NCBI GenBank assembly: GCA_024687125.1
Contig: JAILFA010000081.1
Coordinates: forward strand, 23,632 to 87,631
Source: Lachnospiraceae bacterium
GTDB lineage: Bacteria > Bacillota > Clostridia > Lachnospirales > Lachnospiraceae
Direction of reading: 5' to 3'
Length of the DNA: 64,000 nt
Shown piece by piece: positions 51,611-59,933 of this stretch. Made by a program: the position numbers and the translations under genes. The first letter of the stretch is position 1; the number at the start of each line of letters is the position of its first letter. A model generated the notes under the pieces. It worked only from the letters and a program-made list of their open reading frames with translations, was not told the DNA's origin and searched no databases.

Positions 51611-53416
51611 ATGTTCATCAACAGACTGAATCAGCTTTATAAACCGGAGAGGAGACTGTACTACAGGGAGGTTTCCGAACTGGAGACCGCGGAGTATCTG
51701 GACGGAGCGCCGGATGAGGCGATTGGCCCTTACAGGGGCGCGTTCGGCACGTACGATATCCCGGGCATCTTCTTTCTGCGGTCGCTTGATACGCCGGTGA
51801 TCGGTATTGAATACCGGACGGACGACGAAAGGGTGAAATACCCGGCAGATCTGCCTTCCGTCCTGCTGGAGGGGACGTTCTTCTATTCGATCGAGATCGA
51901 TCAGGAGATCGAGATCAGGACAGAATCGATCCGCCAGCTTTTTGCACAGATCGCACAGTCCGATGACGCGCACCGGCTGTACAGCGATCTGTCGATCAGC
52001 AGAGATCCGGATGTGATCGCTGTTTTTTCCAGCGGCAAAAAGCTGCGCATCCTCTATGAGTGCAGGCTTGACCGGGACTGGGCCGTGGATATCATCCGGG
52101 ATGATCATGAAAACCTGGATACGGAGATGCTCTACCAGAAGGCTTTTTATGATCCGATCACGGGGCATCCGACCTGGAACCACCTTGTTTCCTATCTGGA
52201 GATGCCGATGGACGGCGGTATCCGGGATTACGCGTTCGCTCATTTCGATGTCAAGGCGTTCCGCGTCATCAATGAGGTGTACGGACACATCGCGGCGAAC
52301 AAGGTGCTCACACGCATCGCGCAGGCCATGAATGATTCGGATATGGTCCTTGCGAGTGCCAGGTGCCACAACGACAACTTTGCAATGCTGATCAGGGATA
52401 TGCCGCCGGAAGAGATGACGGCCAGCCTGGAGGCGTTTTTTGAAGGACTCTCCGTATTGGAGGAGGATGACAACTACAGGATCCTGTACCGCTGCGGTGT
52501 TGTCCCGATGCAGCGGGCGATGCTCGCCGGAAACCGTGTCGCCGATGCGGCCAAGACAGCGCAGTCGCTGGGGAACAATCCCAACCGGACGGATATCATC
52601 GTCTACACCGACAGGATGCATGACGATATCCTCTGGAGCAACTATATCAAGGCCTATGTGGATACCGCGATCGCGGGAGATGAGTTCGTTGTGTATCTGC
52701 AGCCCAAGATGGATATCCGCACGGAGAGGATCAAGGGGGCGGAGGCGCTTGTCCGCTGGAATTACAGAAAGGAAGAACTGCTTTCACCGGCCCGCTTTGT
52801 TCCGTTTTTTGAAAAGGACGGAACGATCGGCAAGATCGATGAGATCGTGCTCGACAAGGTCTCCGGGGCGTTTGCAAAATGGAAGGAGCAGGGGCGGCCT
52901 CTTTTCCCGATCTCCGTCAACCTCTCGCGCAGCCAGCTGTATGACCGGAGTCTCGTCGGCCGTCTGACACAGATCGTGGATTCTCACGGCGTCAGCCATG
53001 ATCTGATCGATTTTGAACTGACGGAGAGTGCGACCTACGATAACATGGAACGGATGCTCGAGGTCTTAAATGACCTCCGGGCGCGGGGCTTTCGGATATC
53101 CATGGACGATTTCGGCACCGGCTATTCCTCACTTTCCCTGCTGACGCAGATGCCGCTCGACACCCTGAAGATCGACAAGAGCTTTGTCGACAAGGTGGGG
53201 ACCGGAAAGGACAGAGAGGGCGATACGATCGTGATCCGTCATATCATATCGCTTGCCAAAGAGCTGGGGATCGTGTGCCTCGCGGAAGGTGCGGAGAGCA
53301 GGACGCAGGTCGAACGGCTGCGCGAACTCGGCTGCGAGGCCATCCAGGGGTATTATTACAGCAGACCGATCCCGATCGATCTGTATGAAGATAAGTATCT
53401 GAAGAACATCAACTAA
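51611..53416 (+). CDS. Degenerate GGDEF plus EAL cyclic-di-GMP phosphodiesterase
   Basis: A 601-residue soluble signalling protein. The middle GGDEF-like domain (about 180-330) keeps the fold (AHFDVKAFRVINEVYGHIAAN) but reads HNDNF in place of GGDEF, so it should not make c-di-GMP. The C-terminal EAL domain has EALVRW, PISVNLSRSQ, ELTES, DDFGTGYSSL, KIDKSFVD, AEGAES and QGYYYSRP, so the phosphodiesterase should be active. Start: ATG 51611 with a G-rich site upstream; a leaderless start at ATG 51578 would add 11 residues. With the FHA-GGDEF cyclase at 42922 it gives the window both arms of c-di-GMP turnover. Confidence 0.93.
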   Translation: MFINRLNQLYKPERRLYYREVSELETAEYLDGAPDEAIGPYRGAFGTYDIPGIFFLRSLDTPVIGIEYRTDDERVKYPADLPSVLLEGTFFYSIEIDQEIEIRTESIRQLFAQIAQSDDAHRLYSDLSISRDPDVIAVFSSGKKLRILYECRLDRDWAVDIIRDDHENLDTEMLYQKAFYDPITGHPTWNHLVSYLEMPMDGGIRDYAFAHFDVKAFRVINEVYGHIAANKVLTRIAQAMNDSDMVLASARCHNDNFAMLIRDMPPEEMTASLEAFFEGLSVLEEDDNYRILYRCGVVPMQRAMLAGNRVADAAKTAQSLGNNPNRTDIIVYTDRMHDDILWSNYIKAYVDTAIAGDEFVVYLQPKMDIRTERIKGAEALVRWNYRKEELLSPARFVPFFEKDGTIGKIDEIVLDKVSGAFAKWKEQGRPLFPISVNLSRSQLYDRSLVGRLTQIVDSHGVSHDLIDFELTESATYDNMERMLEVLNDLRARGFRISMDDFGTGYSSLSLLTQMPLDTLKIDKSFVDKVGTGKDREGDTIVIRHIISLAKELGIVCLAEGAESRTQVERLRELGCEAIQGYYYSRPIPIDLYEDKYLKNIN

Positions 53417-53434
53417 AAAAGAAAGGCGACAAAG

Positions 53435-54022
53435 ATGAGCAGCAAAAATGAAACGAACACGATGGGTCTGACAACAAAGATCGCGATCACCGCTGTACTT
53501 CTGGCGATCTGTATCGCAAGCCAGTTCCTGAAAAACTTAAGCGTCTATATCACCGGACCGATCGTCAATCTCTGTCTGGTGCTCGCTGTGATGACGGCGG
53601 GGCTCTGGTGGGGGCTGGCGCTTGCGGTCGTTACGCCGGTGACGGCATTTCTGATCGCGGCGAGTCCGGTCATGCAGATGGTTCCCGGGATCATCCCGCT
53701 GATCGCGGCAGGTAATGCCGTGCTTGTTGTGCTGGGGTATTTCCTGTTCCGGCCCGCGGTGCTGCAAAAGAAGGTGCTCATCAGCATCCCTTCGGTCGTC
53801 ATGGCGATCGTCTGCTCTGTTGCGAAGGCGGCGTTCATGGGGCTTACGATCTCGCTGTGGCTGCTGCCCACCTTTATTCCTCAGGAAAGCAAGCTGTACA
53901 ACAATATGCCGGTCTTCCAGATGACGTTTTCCGTGACGCAGGGCGTGACGGCTCTGATCGGGTTCGTATATTTCTTTATCGTGTGGGTGCCGCTGAGAAA
54001 GTCTTTCCTGCAGGGAGAATGA
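53435..54022 (+). CDS. ECF transporter S component
   Basis: A 195-residue membrane protein with about six spans, of the substrate-binding S-component type for energy-coupling factor vitamin transporters. It begins with a short polar segment, then LTTKIAITAVLLAICIASQFL and the family-like GPIVNLCLVLAVMTAGLWWG. No ECF ATPase or T component is nearby, so it would share a module encoded elsewhere. It lies 18 bases after the EAL gene. No riboswitch precedes it, so the substrate cannot be inferred. Confidence 0.82.
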   Translation: MSSKNETNTMGLTTKIAITAVLLAICIASQFLKNLSVYITGPIVNLCLVLAVMTAGLWWGLALAVVTPVTAFLIAASPVMQMVPGIIPLIAAGNAVLVVLGYFLFRPAVLQKKVLISIPSVVMAIVCSVAKAAFMGLTISLWLLPTFIPQESKLYNNMPVFQMTFSVTQGVTALIGFVYFFIVWVPLRKSFLQGE

Positions 54023-54043
54023 GAAGGATTGAAGAATTACCGA

Positions 54044-54072
54044 TTGTCACAGCGCCGAATTTGTCGTATAAT
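54044..54072 (+). promoter_or_regulatory. Promoter of gpmI
   Basis: TTGTCA (54044-54049), a 17-base spacer and TATAAT (54067-54072), about 57 bases before ATG 54130. A strong housekeeping-type promoter, as expected for a glycolytic gene. Confidence 0.8.
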
Positions 54073-54129
54073 GTCGCGTTGGTCGAACGCACAAAATATG
54101 ACTTCATACGCGCAGCGGGAGGAAGAAGA

Positions 54130-55680
54130 ATGAAAGGTTATAAACCGACGTTACTGTTGATCATGGACGGCCTGGGGCTCAGAGAAGAGAGAGAGGCCAA
54201 TGCCGTGGCGCTCGCGAATACGCCGACGCTCGATATGCTTAAGGAAAAGTATCCCTTTGTCAAGGGCTACGCCTCCGGTCTGGCGGTAGGACTCCCGGAC
54301 GGACAGATGGGCAACTCCGAGGTCGGTCACATGAATATGGGTGCCGGCCGCATCGTGTACCAGGAGCTCACACGCATCACAAAGTCCATCCAGGACGGCG
54401 ATTTCTTCACAAATGAAGGCCTGATGGCCGCGATCAACAACTGCAAAAAGAACGACTCGGCGCTTCATATGTACGGCCTTGTGTCGGATGGCGGTGTTCA
54501 CAGCCACAACACGCATATCTACGGTCTGCTGGAGCTCGCGAAGAGAAACGGCCTCAAAAAGGTATATGTCCACTGCTTCATGGACGGCCGCGACACACCG
54601 CCGGAGAGCGGCATTGATTATATCCGCGAGCTTGAAGCAAAGATGAAGGAGATCGGTGTAGGCGAAATTGCGTCAATTTCTGGACGTTATTACGCTATGG
54701 ACCGTGACAATAACTATGACCGTGTACAGAAGGCCTATGTCGCGCTGACCAAAGGGGAAGGCAATACGGCCGCCAGCGCCGTCGAAGCGATGCAGGCGTC
54801 CTATGACGACGGCAAGAGCGATGAGTTCGTCGTACCGGTGATCATCTTAAAGGACGGCAAACCGACCGCGACGATCAAGGACGGCGATTCGATCATCTTT
54901 TACAATTTCCGCCCCGACAGGGCGCGTGAGATCACGCACTGCTTCTGCGACGACGAGTTCGACAGATTTGACCGCGGACCGCGCCCGCAGGTGACCTATG
55001 TGTGCTTCACCGACTATGATCCCACGATCCCGAACAAGGAGATCGCGTTCAAAAAGGTCCTGCTCACAAATACCTTTGGCGAGTGGCTCGCCGCAAAGGG
55101 CAAAAAACAGATCCGTATCGCGGAGACCGAAAAGTATGCACATGTCACCTTTTTCTTCAACGGCGGTGTGGAGACGCCCAACGAAAACGAGGACCGTGTG
55201 CTGGTGCCCAGTCCCAAGGAAGTGCCGACCTACGATCTGAAGCCCCAGATGAGCGCACCGGAAGTCTGTGACAAGGTGCTTGAGGCGATCGCGTCCGAAA
55301 AGTATGACGTTATCATCGTCAATTTTGCCAATCCCGACATGGTCGGTCATACGGGTGTGCTGGAAGCGGCGATCAAGGCGGTGGAGACGGTCGATACCTG
55401 TGTCGGCAAGATCGTGGATGCGGTTGTGGAGAAGAACGGCACCATGTTCATCTGCGCCGATCACGGCAACTGCGACTGCATGGTGGATCCTGCGACCGGG
55501 GAGCCGCACACGGCACATACGACCAATCCTGTTCCGTTTGTGCTCGTGAACTATGATCCGGCATATACGCTGGCGGAGAACGGGTGCCTTGCGGATATCA
55601 TCCCGACCCTGATCGAGTGCATGGGCGAGGAGCAGCCGGCGGAGATGACCGGAAAGAGTCTGCTGGTAAAGAAAGCCTAA
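54130..55680 (+). CDS. gpmI: 2,3-bisphosphoglycerate-independent phosphoglycerate mutase
   Basis: The cofactor-independent, Mn-dependent glycolytic mutase of the alkaline phosphatase superfamily, 516 residues as usual. PTLLLIMDGLGLRE holds the first metal Asp; the phosphoserine is in PDGQMGNSEVGHMNMGAG. The metal motifs FANPDMVGHTGV and ICADHGNCDCM lie near the C-terminus. The frame opens upstream at 53857, but GGGAGGAAGAAG places the start at ATG 54130 after its own promoter. In many Firmicutes it lies in a glycolytic operon; here gap, pgk, tpi and eno are absent and secG follows. Confidence 0.97.
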   Translation: MKGYKPTLLLIMDGLGLREEREANAVALANTPTLDMLKEKYPFVKGYASGLAVGLPDGQMGNSEVGHMNMGAGRIVYQELTRITKSIQDGDFFTNEGLMAAINNCKKNDSALHMYGLVSDGGVHSHNTHIYGLLELAKRNGLKKVYVHCFMDGRDTPPESGIDYIRELEAKMKEIGVGEIASISGRYYAMDRDNNYDRVQKAYVALTKGEGNTAASAVEAMQASYDDGKSDEFVVPVIILKDGKPTATIKDGDSIIFYNFRPDRAREITHCFCDDEFDRFDRGPRPQVTYVCFTDYDPTIPNKEIAFKKVLLTNTFGEWLAAKGKKQIRIAETEKYAHVTFFFNGGVETPNENEDRVLVPSPKEVPTYDLKPQMSAPEVCDKVLEAIASEKYDVIIVNFANPDMVGHTGVLEAAIKAVETVDTCVGKIVDAVVEKNGTMFICADHGNCDCMVDPATGEPHTAHTTNPVPFVLVNYDPAYTLAENGCLADIIPTLIECMGEEQPAEMTGKSLLVKKA

Positions 55681-55699
55681 GGGAAATCTGATTTTTCTC

Positions 55700-55728
55700 T
55701 TGCGTTTGCGCGCAGGCTGTGCTATGAT
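55700..55728 (+). promoter_or_regulatory. Promoter of secG
   Basis: TTGCGT (55700-55705), a 17-base spacer and TATGAT (55723-55728). It is followed by a leader of about 30 bases with AGGAG at 55751-55755. Confidence 0.7.
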
Positions 55729-55766
55729 ATGCAGGCTTTGTGATTTTTACAGGAGATGATTTATTT

Positions 55767-56012
55767 ATGAGCGCACTTTCGGTATTTGTGGGAATTGTTT
55801 ATATTCTTGTATGTCTCGTCCTGGTGGTGATCGTGCTTTCCCAGGAGGGCAAGGAACAGGGACTCGGTGCCATCGGCGGCGGCTATACGCCGGACACCTA
55901 CTGGAACAAGATCAAGGGACATTCCCGTGAAGGCGTGTTAAAGAAAGCGACGGTAGTATTGACGGTTTTCTTTGTAGTCGTTTCAATACTGCTCAATACG
56001 AGATTCCTGTAA
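55767..56012 (+). CDS. secG: Preprotein translocase subunit SecG
   Basis: The small non-essential subunit of the SecYEG channel, 81 residues with two spans. The first span is FVGIVYILVCLVLVVIVLSQ, the typical connecting motif GLGAIGGGY follows, and the last span is VVLTVFFVVVSILL. ATG 55767 is preferred to the upstream ATG 55740 because of AGGAG at 55751. It is separated from smpB by a terminator; rnr, often found between them, is absent. Confidence 0.93.
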   Translation: MSALSVFVGIVYILVCLVLVVIVLSQEGKEQGLGAIGGGYTPDTYWNKIKGHSREGVLKKATVVLTVFFVVVSILLNTRFL

Positions 56013-56035
56013 GCGGGAACTTCTGAGAGAGTTTT

Positions 56036-56072
56036 AGACCGTCGTACTTGTCAAGGTACGGCGGTCTTTTTT
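56036..56072 (+). terminator. Terminator between secG and smpB
   Basis: The stem AGACCGTCGTAC / GTACGGCGGTCT (one G-T pair) with an 8-base loop and six Ts. It ends the secG transcript 12 bases before smpB, so read-through or an unseen promoter must serve smpB. Confidence 0.88.
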
Positions 56073-56083
56073 CGGAGAGGATT

Positions 56084-56551
56084 ATGGCTAAGGATGCGGG
56101 CGAGAAGCTGATCGCCAACAACAAAAAAGCCTGGCATGAATACTTTATCGATGAACAGATCGAGGCCGGGATCGAACTGTTCGGTACGGAGGTCAAATCG
56201 ATCCGGCTGGGACAGTGCTCGATCAAGGAAGCCTATGTGCAGTTCAAGAGCGGTGAGGCACTGATCCTGGGCATGAATGTGAGTCCCTATGAAAAGGGCA
56301 ACATCTTCAACAGGGATCCGCTCAGAGTCCGCAGGCTCCTGCTGCACAGGTCGGAGATCCGCAAGCTCGAGGCCCGTGTGAAGACGGACGGCTACACGGT
56401 CGTGCCGCTCAGAGTCTATTTAAAGAAGGGGCTTGTCAAGGTCGTGATCGGGCTCGCGCGCGGCAAAAAGCTCTATGACAAGCGTGCGGTGATCGCAAAG
56501 AAGGATCAGGCCCGCAGCGCGGAGCGCGATTACAAGGTGAAACTGCGGTAA
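56084..56551 (+). CDS. smpB: SsrA-binding protein SmpB
   Basis: Binds tmRNA and carries it to stalled ribosomes. 155 residues with the usual beta-barrel core: IANNKKAWHEYFIDEQIEAGI, LFGTEVKSIRLGQCSIKEAY and the RNA-contact loop region ISPYEKGN-like VSPYEKGNIFN. The basic C-terminal tail ends DYKVKLR. ATG 56084 follows GGAGAGG at 56074-56080. The tmRNA gene lies just downstream, a classic arrangement. Confidence 0.97.
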   Translation: MAKDAGEKLIANNKKAWHEYFIDEQIEAGIELFGTEVKSIRLGQCSIKEAYVQFKSGEALILGMNVSPYEKGNIFNRDPLRVRRLLLHRSEIRKLEARVKTDGYTVVPLRVYLKKGLVKVVIGLARGKKLYDKRAVIAKKDQARSAERDYKVKLR

Positions 56552-56574
56552 TTCGCCGGACATGAAAGTTCGTG

Positions 56575-56604
56575 TTGCATCTGCCGATCATGAAGTAGTA
56601 AGAT
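56575..56604 (+). promoter_or_regulatory. Promoter of the tmRNA gene
   Basis: TTGCAT (56575-56580), an 18-base spacer and TAAGAT (56599-56604), about 33 bases before the mature 5-prime end, leaving a short precursor for RNase P. Confidence 0.6.
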
Positions 56605-56637
56605 AGATATAAGGAACGCACCTTTCCAATCGCATAT

Positions 56638-57036
56638 GGGTCAGTAAAGGTTTCGACAGGTCTGGTTGAAGTAGAGAAGCACGCGGAGCATGGTGGTGGT
56701 CTCCTGAATCCGACACCAACTCAATAGATGCCGACTATGAGGCACCTGTTGCTATGGCTGCTTAATCCTTAGGGATTTTTTAGTATCCTTAGCGACGCCC
56801 GGGCTGAAATGCCCGGGTTTCATCCCACGGAAGTAACGCCGCTATAGCTTTCGGGGTTCAAAGAAAGCGGCTGCGCGTCAGTAAGTGAGCTGCGGAGAGC
56901 TGGCGCCAAGTAATCTCCTGAGCCGTCCGGGAAGGACTTTGTTCGTCCGGTCACCCGGGGCGTATGAAGACGGACTAAGCGTGTAGAAGGATGCCGAGAG
57001 CAGGTTTGGACGCGGGTTCGACTCCCGCCTGATCCA
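56638..57036 (+). ncRNA. ssrA: tmRNA (SsrA) with tag ADYEAPVAMAA
   Basis: The 5-prime end GGGTCAG pairs with CTGATCC at 57029-57035 to form the acceptor stem (one G-U pair). The T-arm GCGGGTTCGACTCCCGC is complete. The 5-prime domain contains AAAGGTTTCGACAGG, close to the usual TTCGAC start. The tag frame runs from GCC at 56730 to TAA at 56763-56765 and encodes ADYEAPVAMAA, ending in the two alanines that proteases recognise. A pseudoknot-like GCCCGGGCTGAAATGCCCGGGTTTC follows. The 3-prime CCA is not encoded after the discriminator A and must be added later. Confidence 0.95.
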
Positions 57037-57042
57037 TTCGAG

Positions 57043-57073
57043 AAAAACAGGATCCCCGGGGGTCCTGTTTTTT
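57043..57073 (+). terminator. Terminator of the tmRNA gene
   Basis: AAAAACAGGATCCCC pairs with GGGGTCCTGTTTTT, with the T tract at 57068-57073. It lies 7 bases after the tmRNA 3-prime end. Confidence 0.9.
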
Positions 57074-57100
57074 AACTCCATATAGGACATGCAAACAAAT

Positions 57101-57129
57101 TTGTATGGCATCCGTAAGGTCTTTATAGT
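57101..57129 (+). promoter_or_regulatory. Promoter of the second hybrid kinase
   Basis: TTGTAT (57101-57106), a 17-base spacer and TATAGT (57124-57129). ATG 57144 lies 14 bases after the -10 box, giving a leader of about 8 bases without a ribosome site. Confidence 0.6.
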
Positions 57130-57143
57130 ATCATTGATATGCT

Positions 57144-59933
57144 ATGGGCAGATCAATATCCGATCATTCAGATGAAAAACCGTTGGGCAAGGTGATCCTG
57201 GCTGTCAAGGTCATCTTCTTTGTCGTACTGTTTATTTCCCTGGCCGGCCTTCTGTATTTCAGCAGCATTGACCGTTTCTCCTCCATTTCATACGGTGAGC
57301 CGACTTTTATCGAGGAATGGACGATGACGACGCCGGATGGTCAAGAGATCAGGGCAGCGAGTTCGTACAGGAACGAGGCAACCACCAGGGGAATCTTTAC
57401 GCTGCGTGCGCGTCTTCCGGAGAAGATCAAAGAGAATTCCTGGTTCTGCTTTATCGTCGGCGGGGATGTATCCGTTTATGTGAATGATGAGCTGCGGTCG
57501 GATTTTGTCGCTGCCAGGGATGTCGTGGTCCCCGGGGGATGCGTAAAGAGGTTTTATATGCGCGTCCCGCTGACATCTGAAGATGCCGGGGCCGAGATCA
57601 GGATCGACCGGATCGTTTCCACCAGATCGGGATATGTGTATCAGAACACGTTCATCGCAGACGATGCGGAGTTCTTCAAATTCATGATGTCGCACTACGG
57701 TCTGTCTTTCCTGCTGGAAGCGCTTCTTCTGATCTTTTCTGTTATTATCGTGCTCGTCAGTCTGGTCATGATGCTCCTTTACAGAAGACGGATCGAGATG
57801 CTGTACGGAGCAATGTCCATCCTTGTGATCGCAGGATGGCTGATCACGAATTCCTATCTGTATCCGTTCCTGTTCGGACATTATCATGTGGACGGTGTTA
57901 TGAACTATATGCTCTGCCTCATGATGCCGTTCTGCCTGGTGTTTTATCTGGATGCTCTCCAGCACGGAAGATACCGCAATATCATGCGTGTCGTCCTGTG
58001 TGTGGCGGCTCTCAATCTGCTTGTGTGGCCGGCGCTTCATTTTACCTCGGTGTTTCCGTTCCCGTCCGCGCTGCTCTATATCGATCTGTTCCTGGGCGTC
58101 GAACTGCTGATCGTTGCCGGGATCCTGATCGTGGATCTGATCCGCGGCGGCATGAAGGAGTATAAATATACCGCTGTCGGTCTTTCCGGATTCCTCATCT
58201 GCGGGGTCGGGGAGATCATCGTGCTCAATTTCCTCCCCGTGATCAACGGGGATGTCCTGATGCTCACGGGACTTGCCTTTATGCTGGCGCTGGCGGTGGT
58301 CCAGCAGATGTCTGATCTGCGCAGGGTACGCGAGGAAGGCCTTCGGGCGGTCGACCTGTCGGAAGCAAAGACGAAGTTCCTTGCCAGCATGTCCCATGAG
58401 ATCCGCACCCCGATCAACGCTGTTCTGGGCATGAACGAGATGATCCTGCGCGAAAACAAGGATCCCGTGATCGGGGAGTACGCGAGCAGCGTCAGGAGTT
58501 CTGGTCAGATGCTTCTGATGCTGGTGAACGATGTGCTGGATTTCTCCAAGATCGAAGCGGGCAAGATGGAGATCAACAGCGCGGCATTCCATTTTTCGTC
58601 GCTTCTTCGCGACATCATGCCGATGCTTCAGGAGAGAGCGTATGAAAAGAATCTGGATCTCAGGGTGGAACTTGTGAACGAGGTACCGGACGGACAGATC
58701 TCCGACGAATTCCGTATCCGGCAGATCCTGATCAATCTCATCAACAATGCGATCAAGTATACCGATGCCGGATCGGTGAGACTTCTGCTCGGCGGAGCTT
58801 ACACGAGCGAAGACTCGTATCGCCTTAGGATGAGTGTCAAAGACACCGGACGCGGGATCCGCGAGGAGGATCAGAAGCACCTCTTCGAAGCATTTACCCG
58901 CGCCGATGTCAAGAAGAACAGGAGCATAGAGGGGACCGGCCTGGGCCTTGCGATCGTTAAGAGCATCGTCGACTCCATGGGCGGAGAGATCTCTGTCGTC
59001 AGCAGATACGGTGAGGGTTCTGAGTTTATCGTTGAGCTTCCGGTAAAGGTCTCCGACAGAACGCCGCTCACCGAGGATTATGAGAAGAATTCTCAGAAAA
59101 CGTCTTCCGGCACCGGTGAATGCGATTATCTGGCACCGGATGCTTCGATCCTTGCCGTGGATGATAATCATTCGAATCTGAAGATCGTAAAGCTCTTCCT
59201 GAAACGTGTCGGCATCGTGCCTGAGCTGTGCGACAACGGAACCAAGGCGATCGAGCTCTGCAAACAAAAGAAGTATGACCTGATCCTGCTGGATCATATG
59301 ATGCCTGACCCGGACGGGATCAAGACGCTCGGGATCATCCGGAGCGAGGAGGATTCGATGAACAGGGACACGCCTGTCGTCGTCCTGACAGCCAATGCCA
59401 TCGCAGGGATCCGTCAGACATACACGGATGCGGGATTTGCGGATTATCTGACAAAGCCGATCGATTCGTCGCTCCTGGAGCAGACCATCAAGAAGTATCT
59501 TCCCGCGGAGAAGATCCTGCCGGCAGAGAAAGAGGAGCCTGCGGACCCGGATGTGATGATCTTTGAACCCCCAACGCTGCGGGAGTCGCTCGAGATGATC
59601 GACGGTCTGGATTATGAGGCGGCGCTGAACTATGCCGGCGGCGATGAAGAACTGCTCCGGGATGTCATCAGGATCATCGTCTCGGAATGTGATGAAAAGA
59701 TCAGCAATCTGCGCGAGAGCATCGCGTCAGAGGACTGGGAGAGATACAGCATTGAAACACACGCGGTCAAGGGGCTCCTCGCGTCGATCGGGTTAAAGAG
59801 CTTGAGCGACAGGGCAAGAAAGCATGAGTATGCCGGGAAAGACCGGGATGCCGGTTTTATCCTGTCGGACAGCGAAGGATTTATCAGTGCCTACAGGGAG
59901 GTCTGCGACCGGCTGAAGAGCATCCCGGCTTAG
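57144..59933 (+). CDS. Hybrid sensor histidine kinase (7TM-type sensor, HisKA, HATPase, REC, Hpt)
   Basis: A 929-residue membrane phosphorelay kinase. One span at about 16-40 is followed by an extracytoplasmic domain to about 180 and then seven or so spans to 395, an arrangement like 7TMR-DISM receptors. HisKA has phospho-acceptor His418 in SMSHEIRTPINAV, then HATPase (NLINNAIKYT, VKDTGRGI, GTGLGLAIV), a REC domain with Asp717 in LILLDHMMPDPDG, and an Hpt domain with His873 in ETHAVKGLLASIG. No response-regulator gene is adjacent. The stop overlaps the convergent XRE-HD gene by 4 bases. The start codon has no ribosome site. Confidence 0.92.
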   Translation: MGRSISDHSDEKPLGKVILAVKVIFFVVLFISLAGLLYFSSIDRFSSISYGEPTFIEEWTMTTPDGQEIRAASSYRNEATTRGIFTLRARLPEKIKENSWFCFIVGGDVSVYVNDELRSDFVAARDVVVPGGCVKRFYMRVPLTSEDAGAEIRIDRIVSTRSGYVYQNTFIADDAEFFKFMMSHYGLSFLLEALLLIFSVIIVLVSLVMMLLYRRRIEMLYGAMSILVIAGWLITNSYLYPFLFGHYHVDGVMNYMLCLMMPFCLVFYLDALQHGRYRNIMRVVLCVAALNLLVWPALHFTSVFPFPSALLYIDLFLGVELLIVAGILIVDLIRGGMKEYKYTAVGLSGFLICGVGEIIVLNFLPVINGDVLMLTGLAFMLALAVVQQMSDLRRVREEGLRAVDLSEAKTKFLASMSHEIRTPINAVLGMNEMILRENKDPVIGEYASSVRSSGQMLLMLVNDVLDFSKIEAGKMEINSAAFHFSSLLRDIMPMLQERAYEKNLDLRVELVNEVPDGQISDEFRIRQILINLINNAIKYTDAGSVRLLLGGAYTSEDSYRLRMSVKDTGRGIREEDQKHLFEAFTRADVKKNRSIEGTGLGLAIVKSIVDSMGGEISVVSRYGEGSEFIVELPVKVSDRTPLTEDYEKNSQKTSSGTGECDYLAPDASILAVDDNHSNLKIVKLFLKRVGIVPELCDNGTKAIELCKQKKYDLILLDHMMPDPDGIKTLGIIRSEEDSMNRDTPVVVLTANAIAGIRQTYTDAGFADYLTKPIDSSLLEQTIKKYLPAEKILPAEKEEPADPDVMIFEPPTLRESLEMIDGLDYEAALNYAGGDEELLRDVIRIIVSECDEKISNLRESIASEDWERYSIETHAVKGLLASIGLKSLSDRARKHEYAGKDRDAGFILSDSEGFISAYREVCDRLKSIPA

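Noticed and set aside
57288-59297. A 669-codon minus-strand frame opposite the second hybrid kinase
   Set aside because: His/Asp/Gln-rich translation with no domain, the mirror of kinase codons; the + strand gene has all expected motifs.
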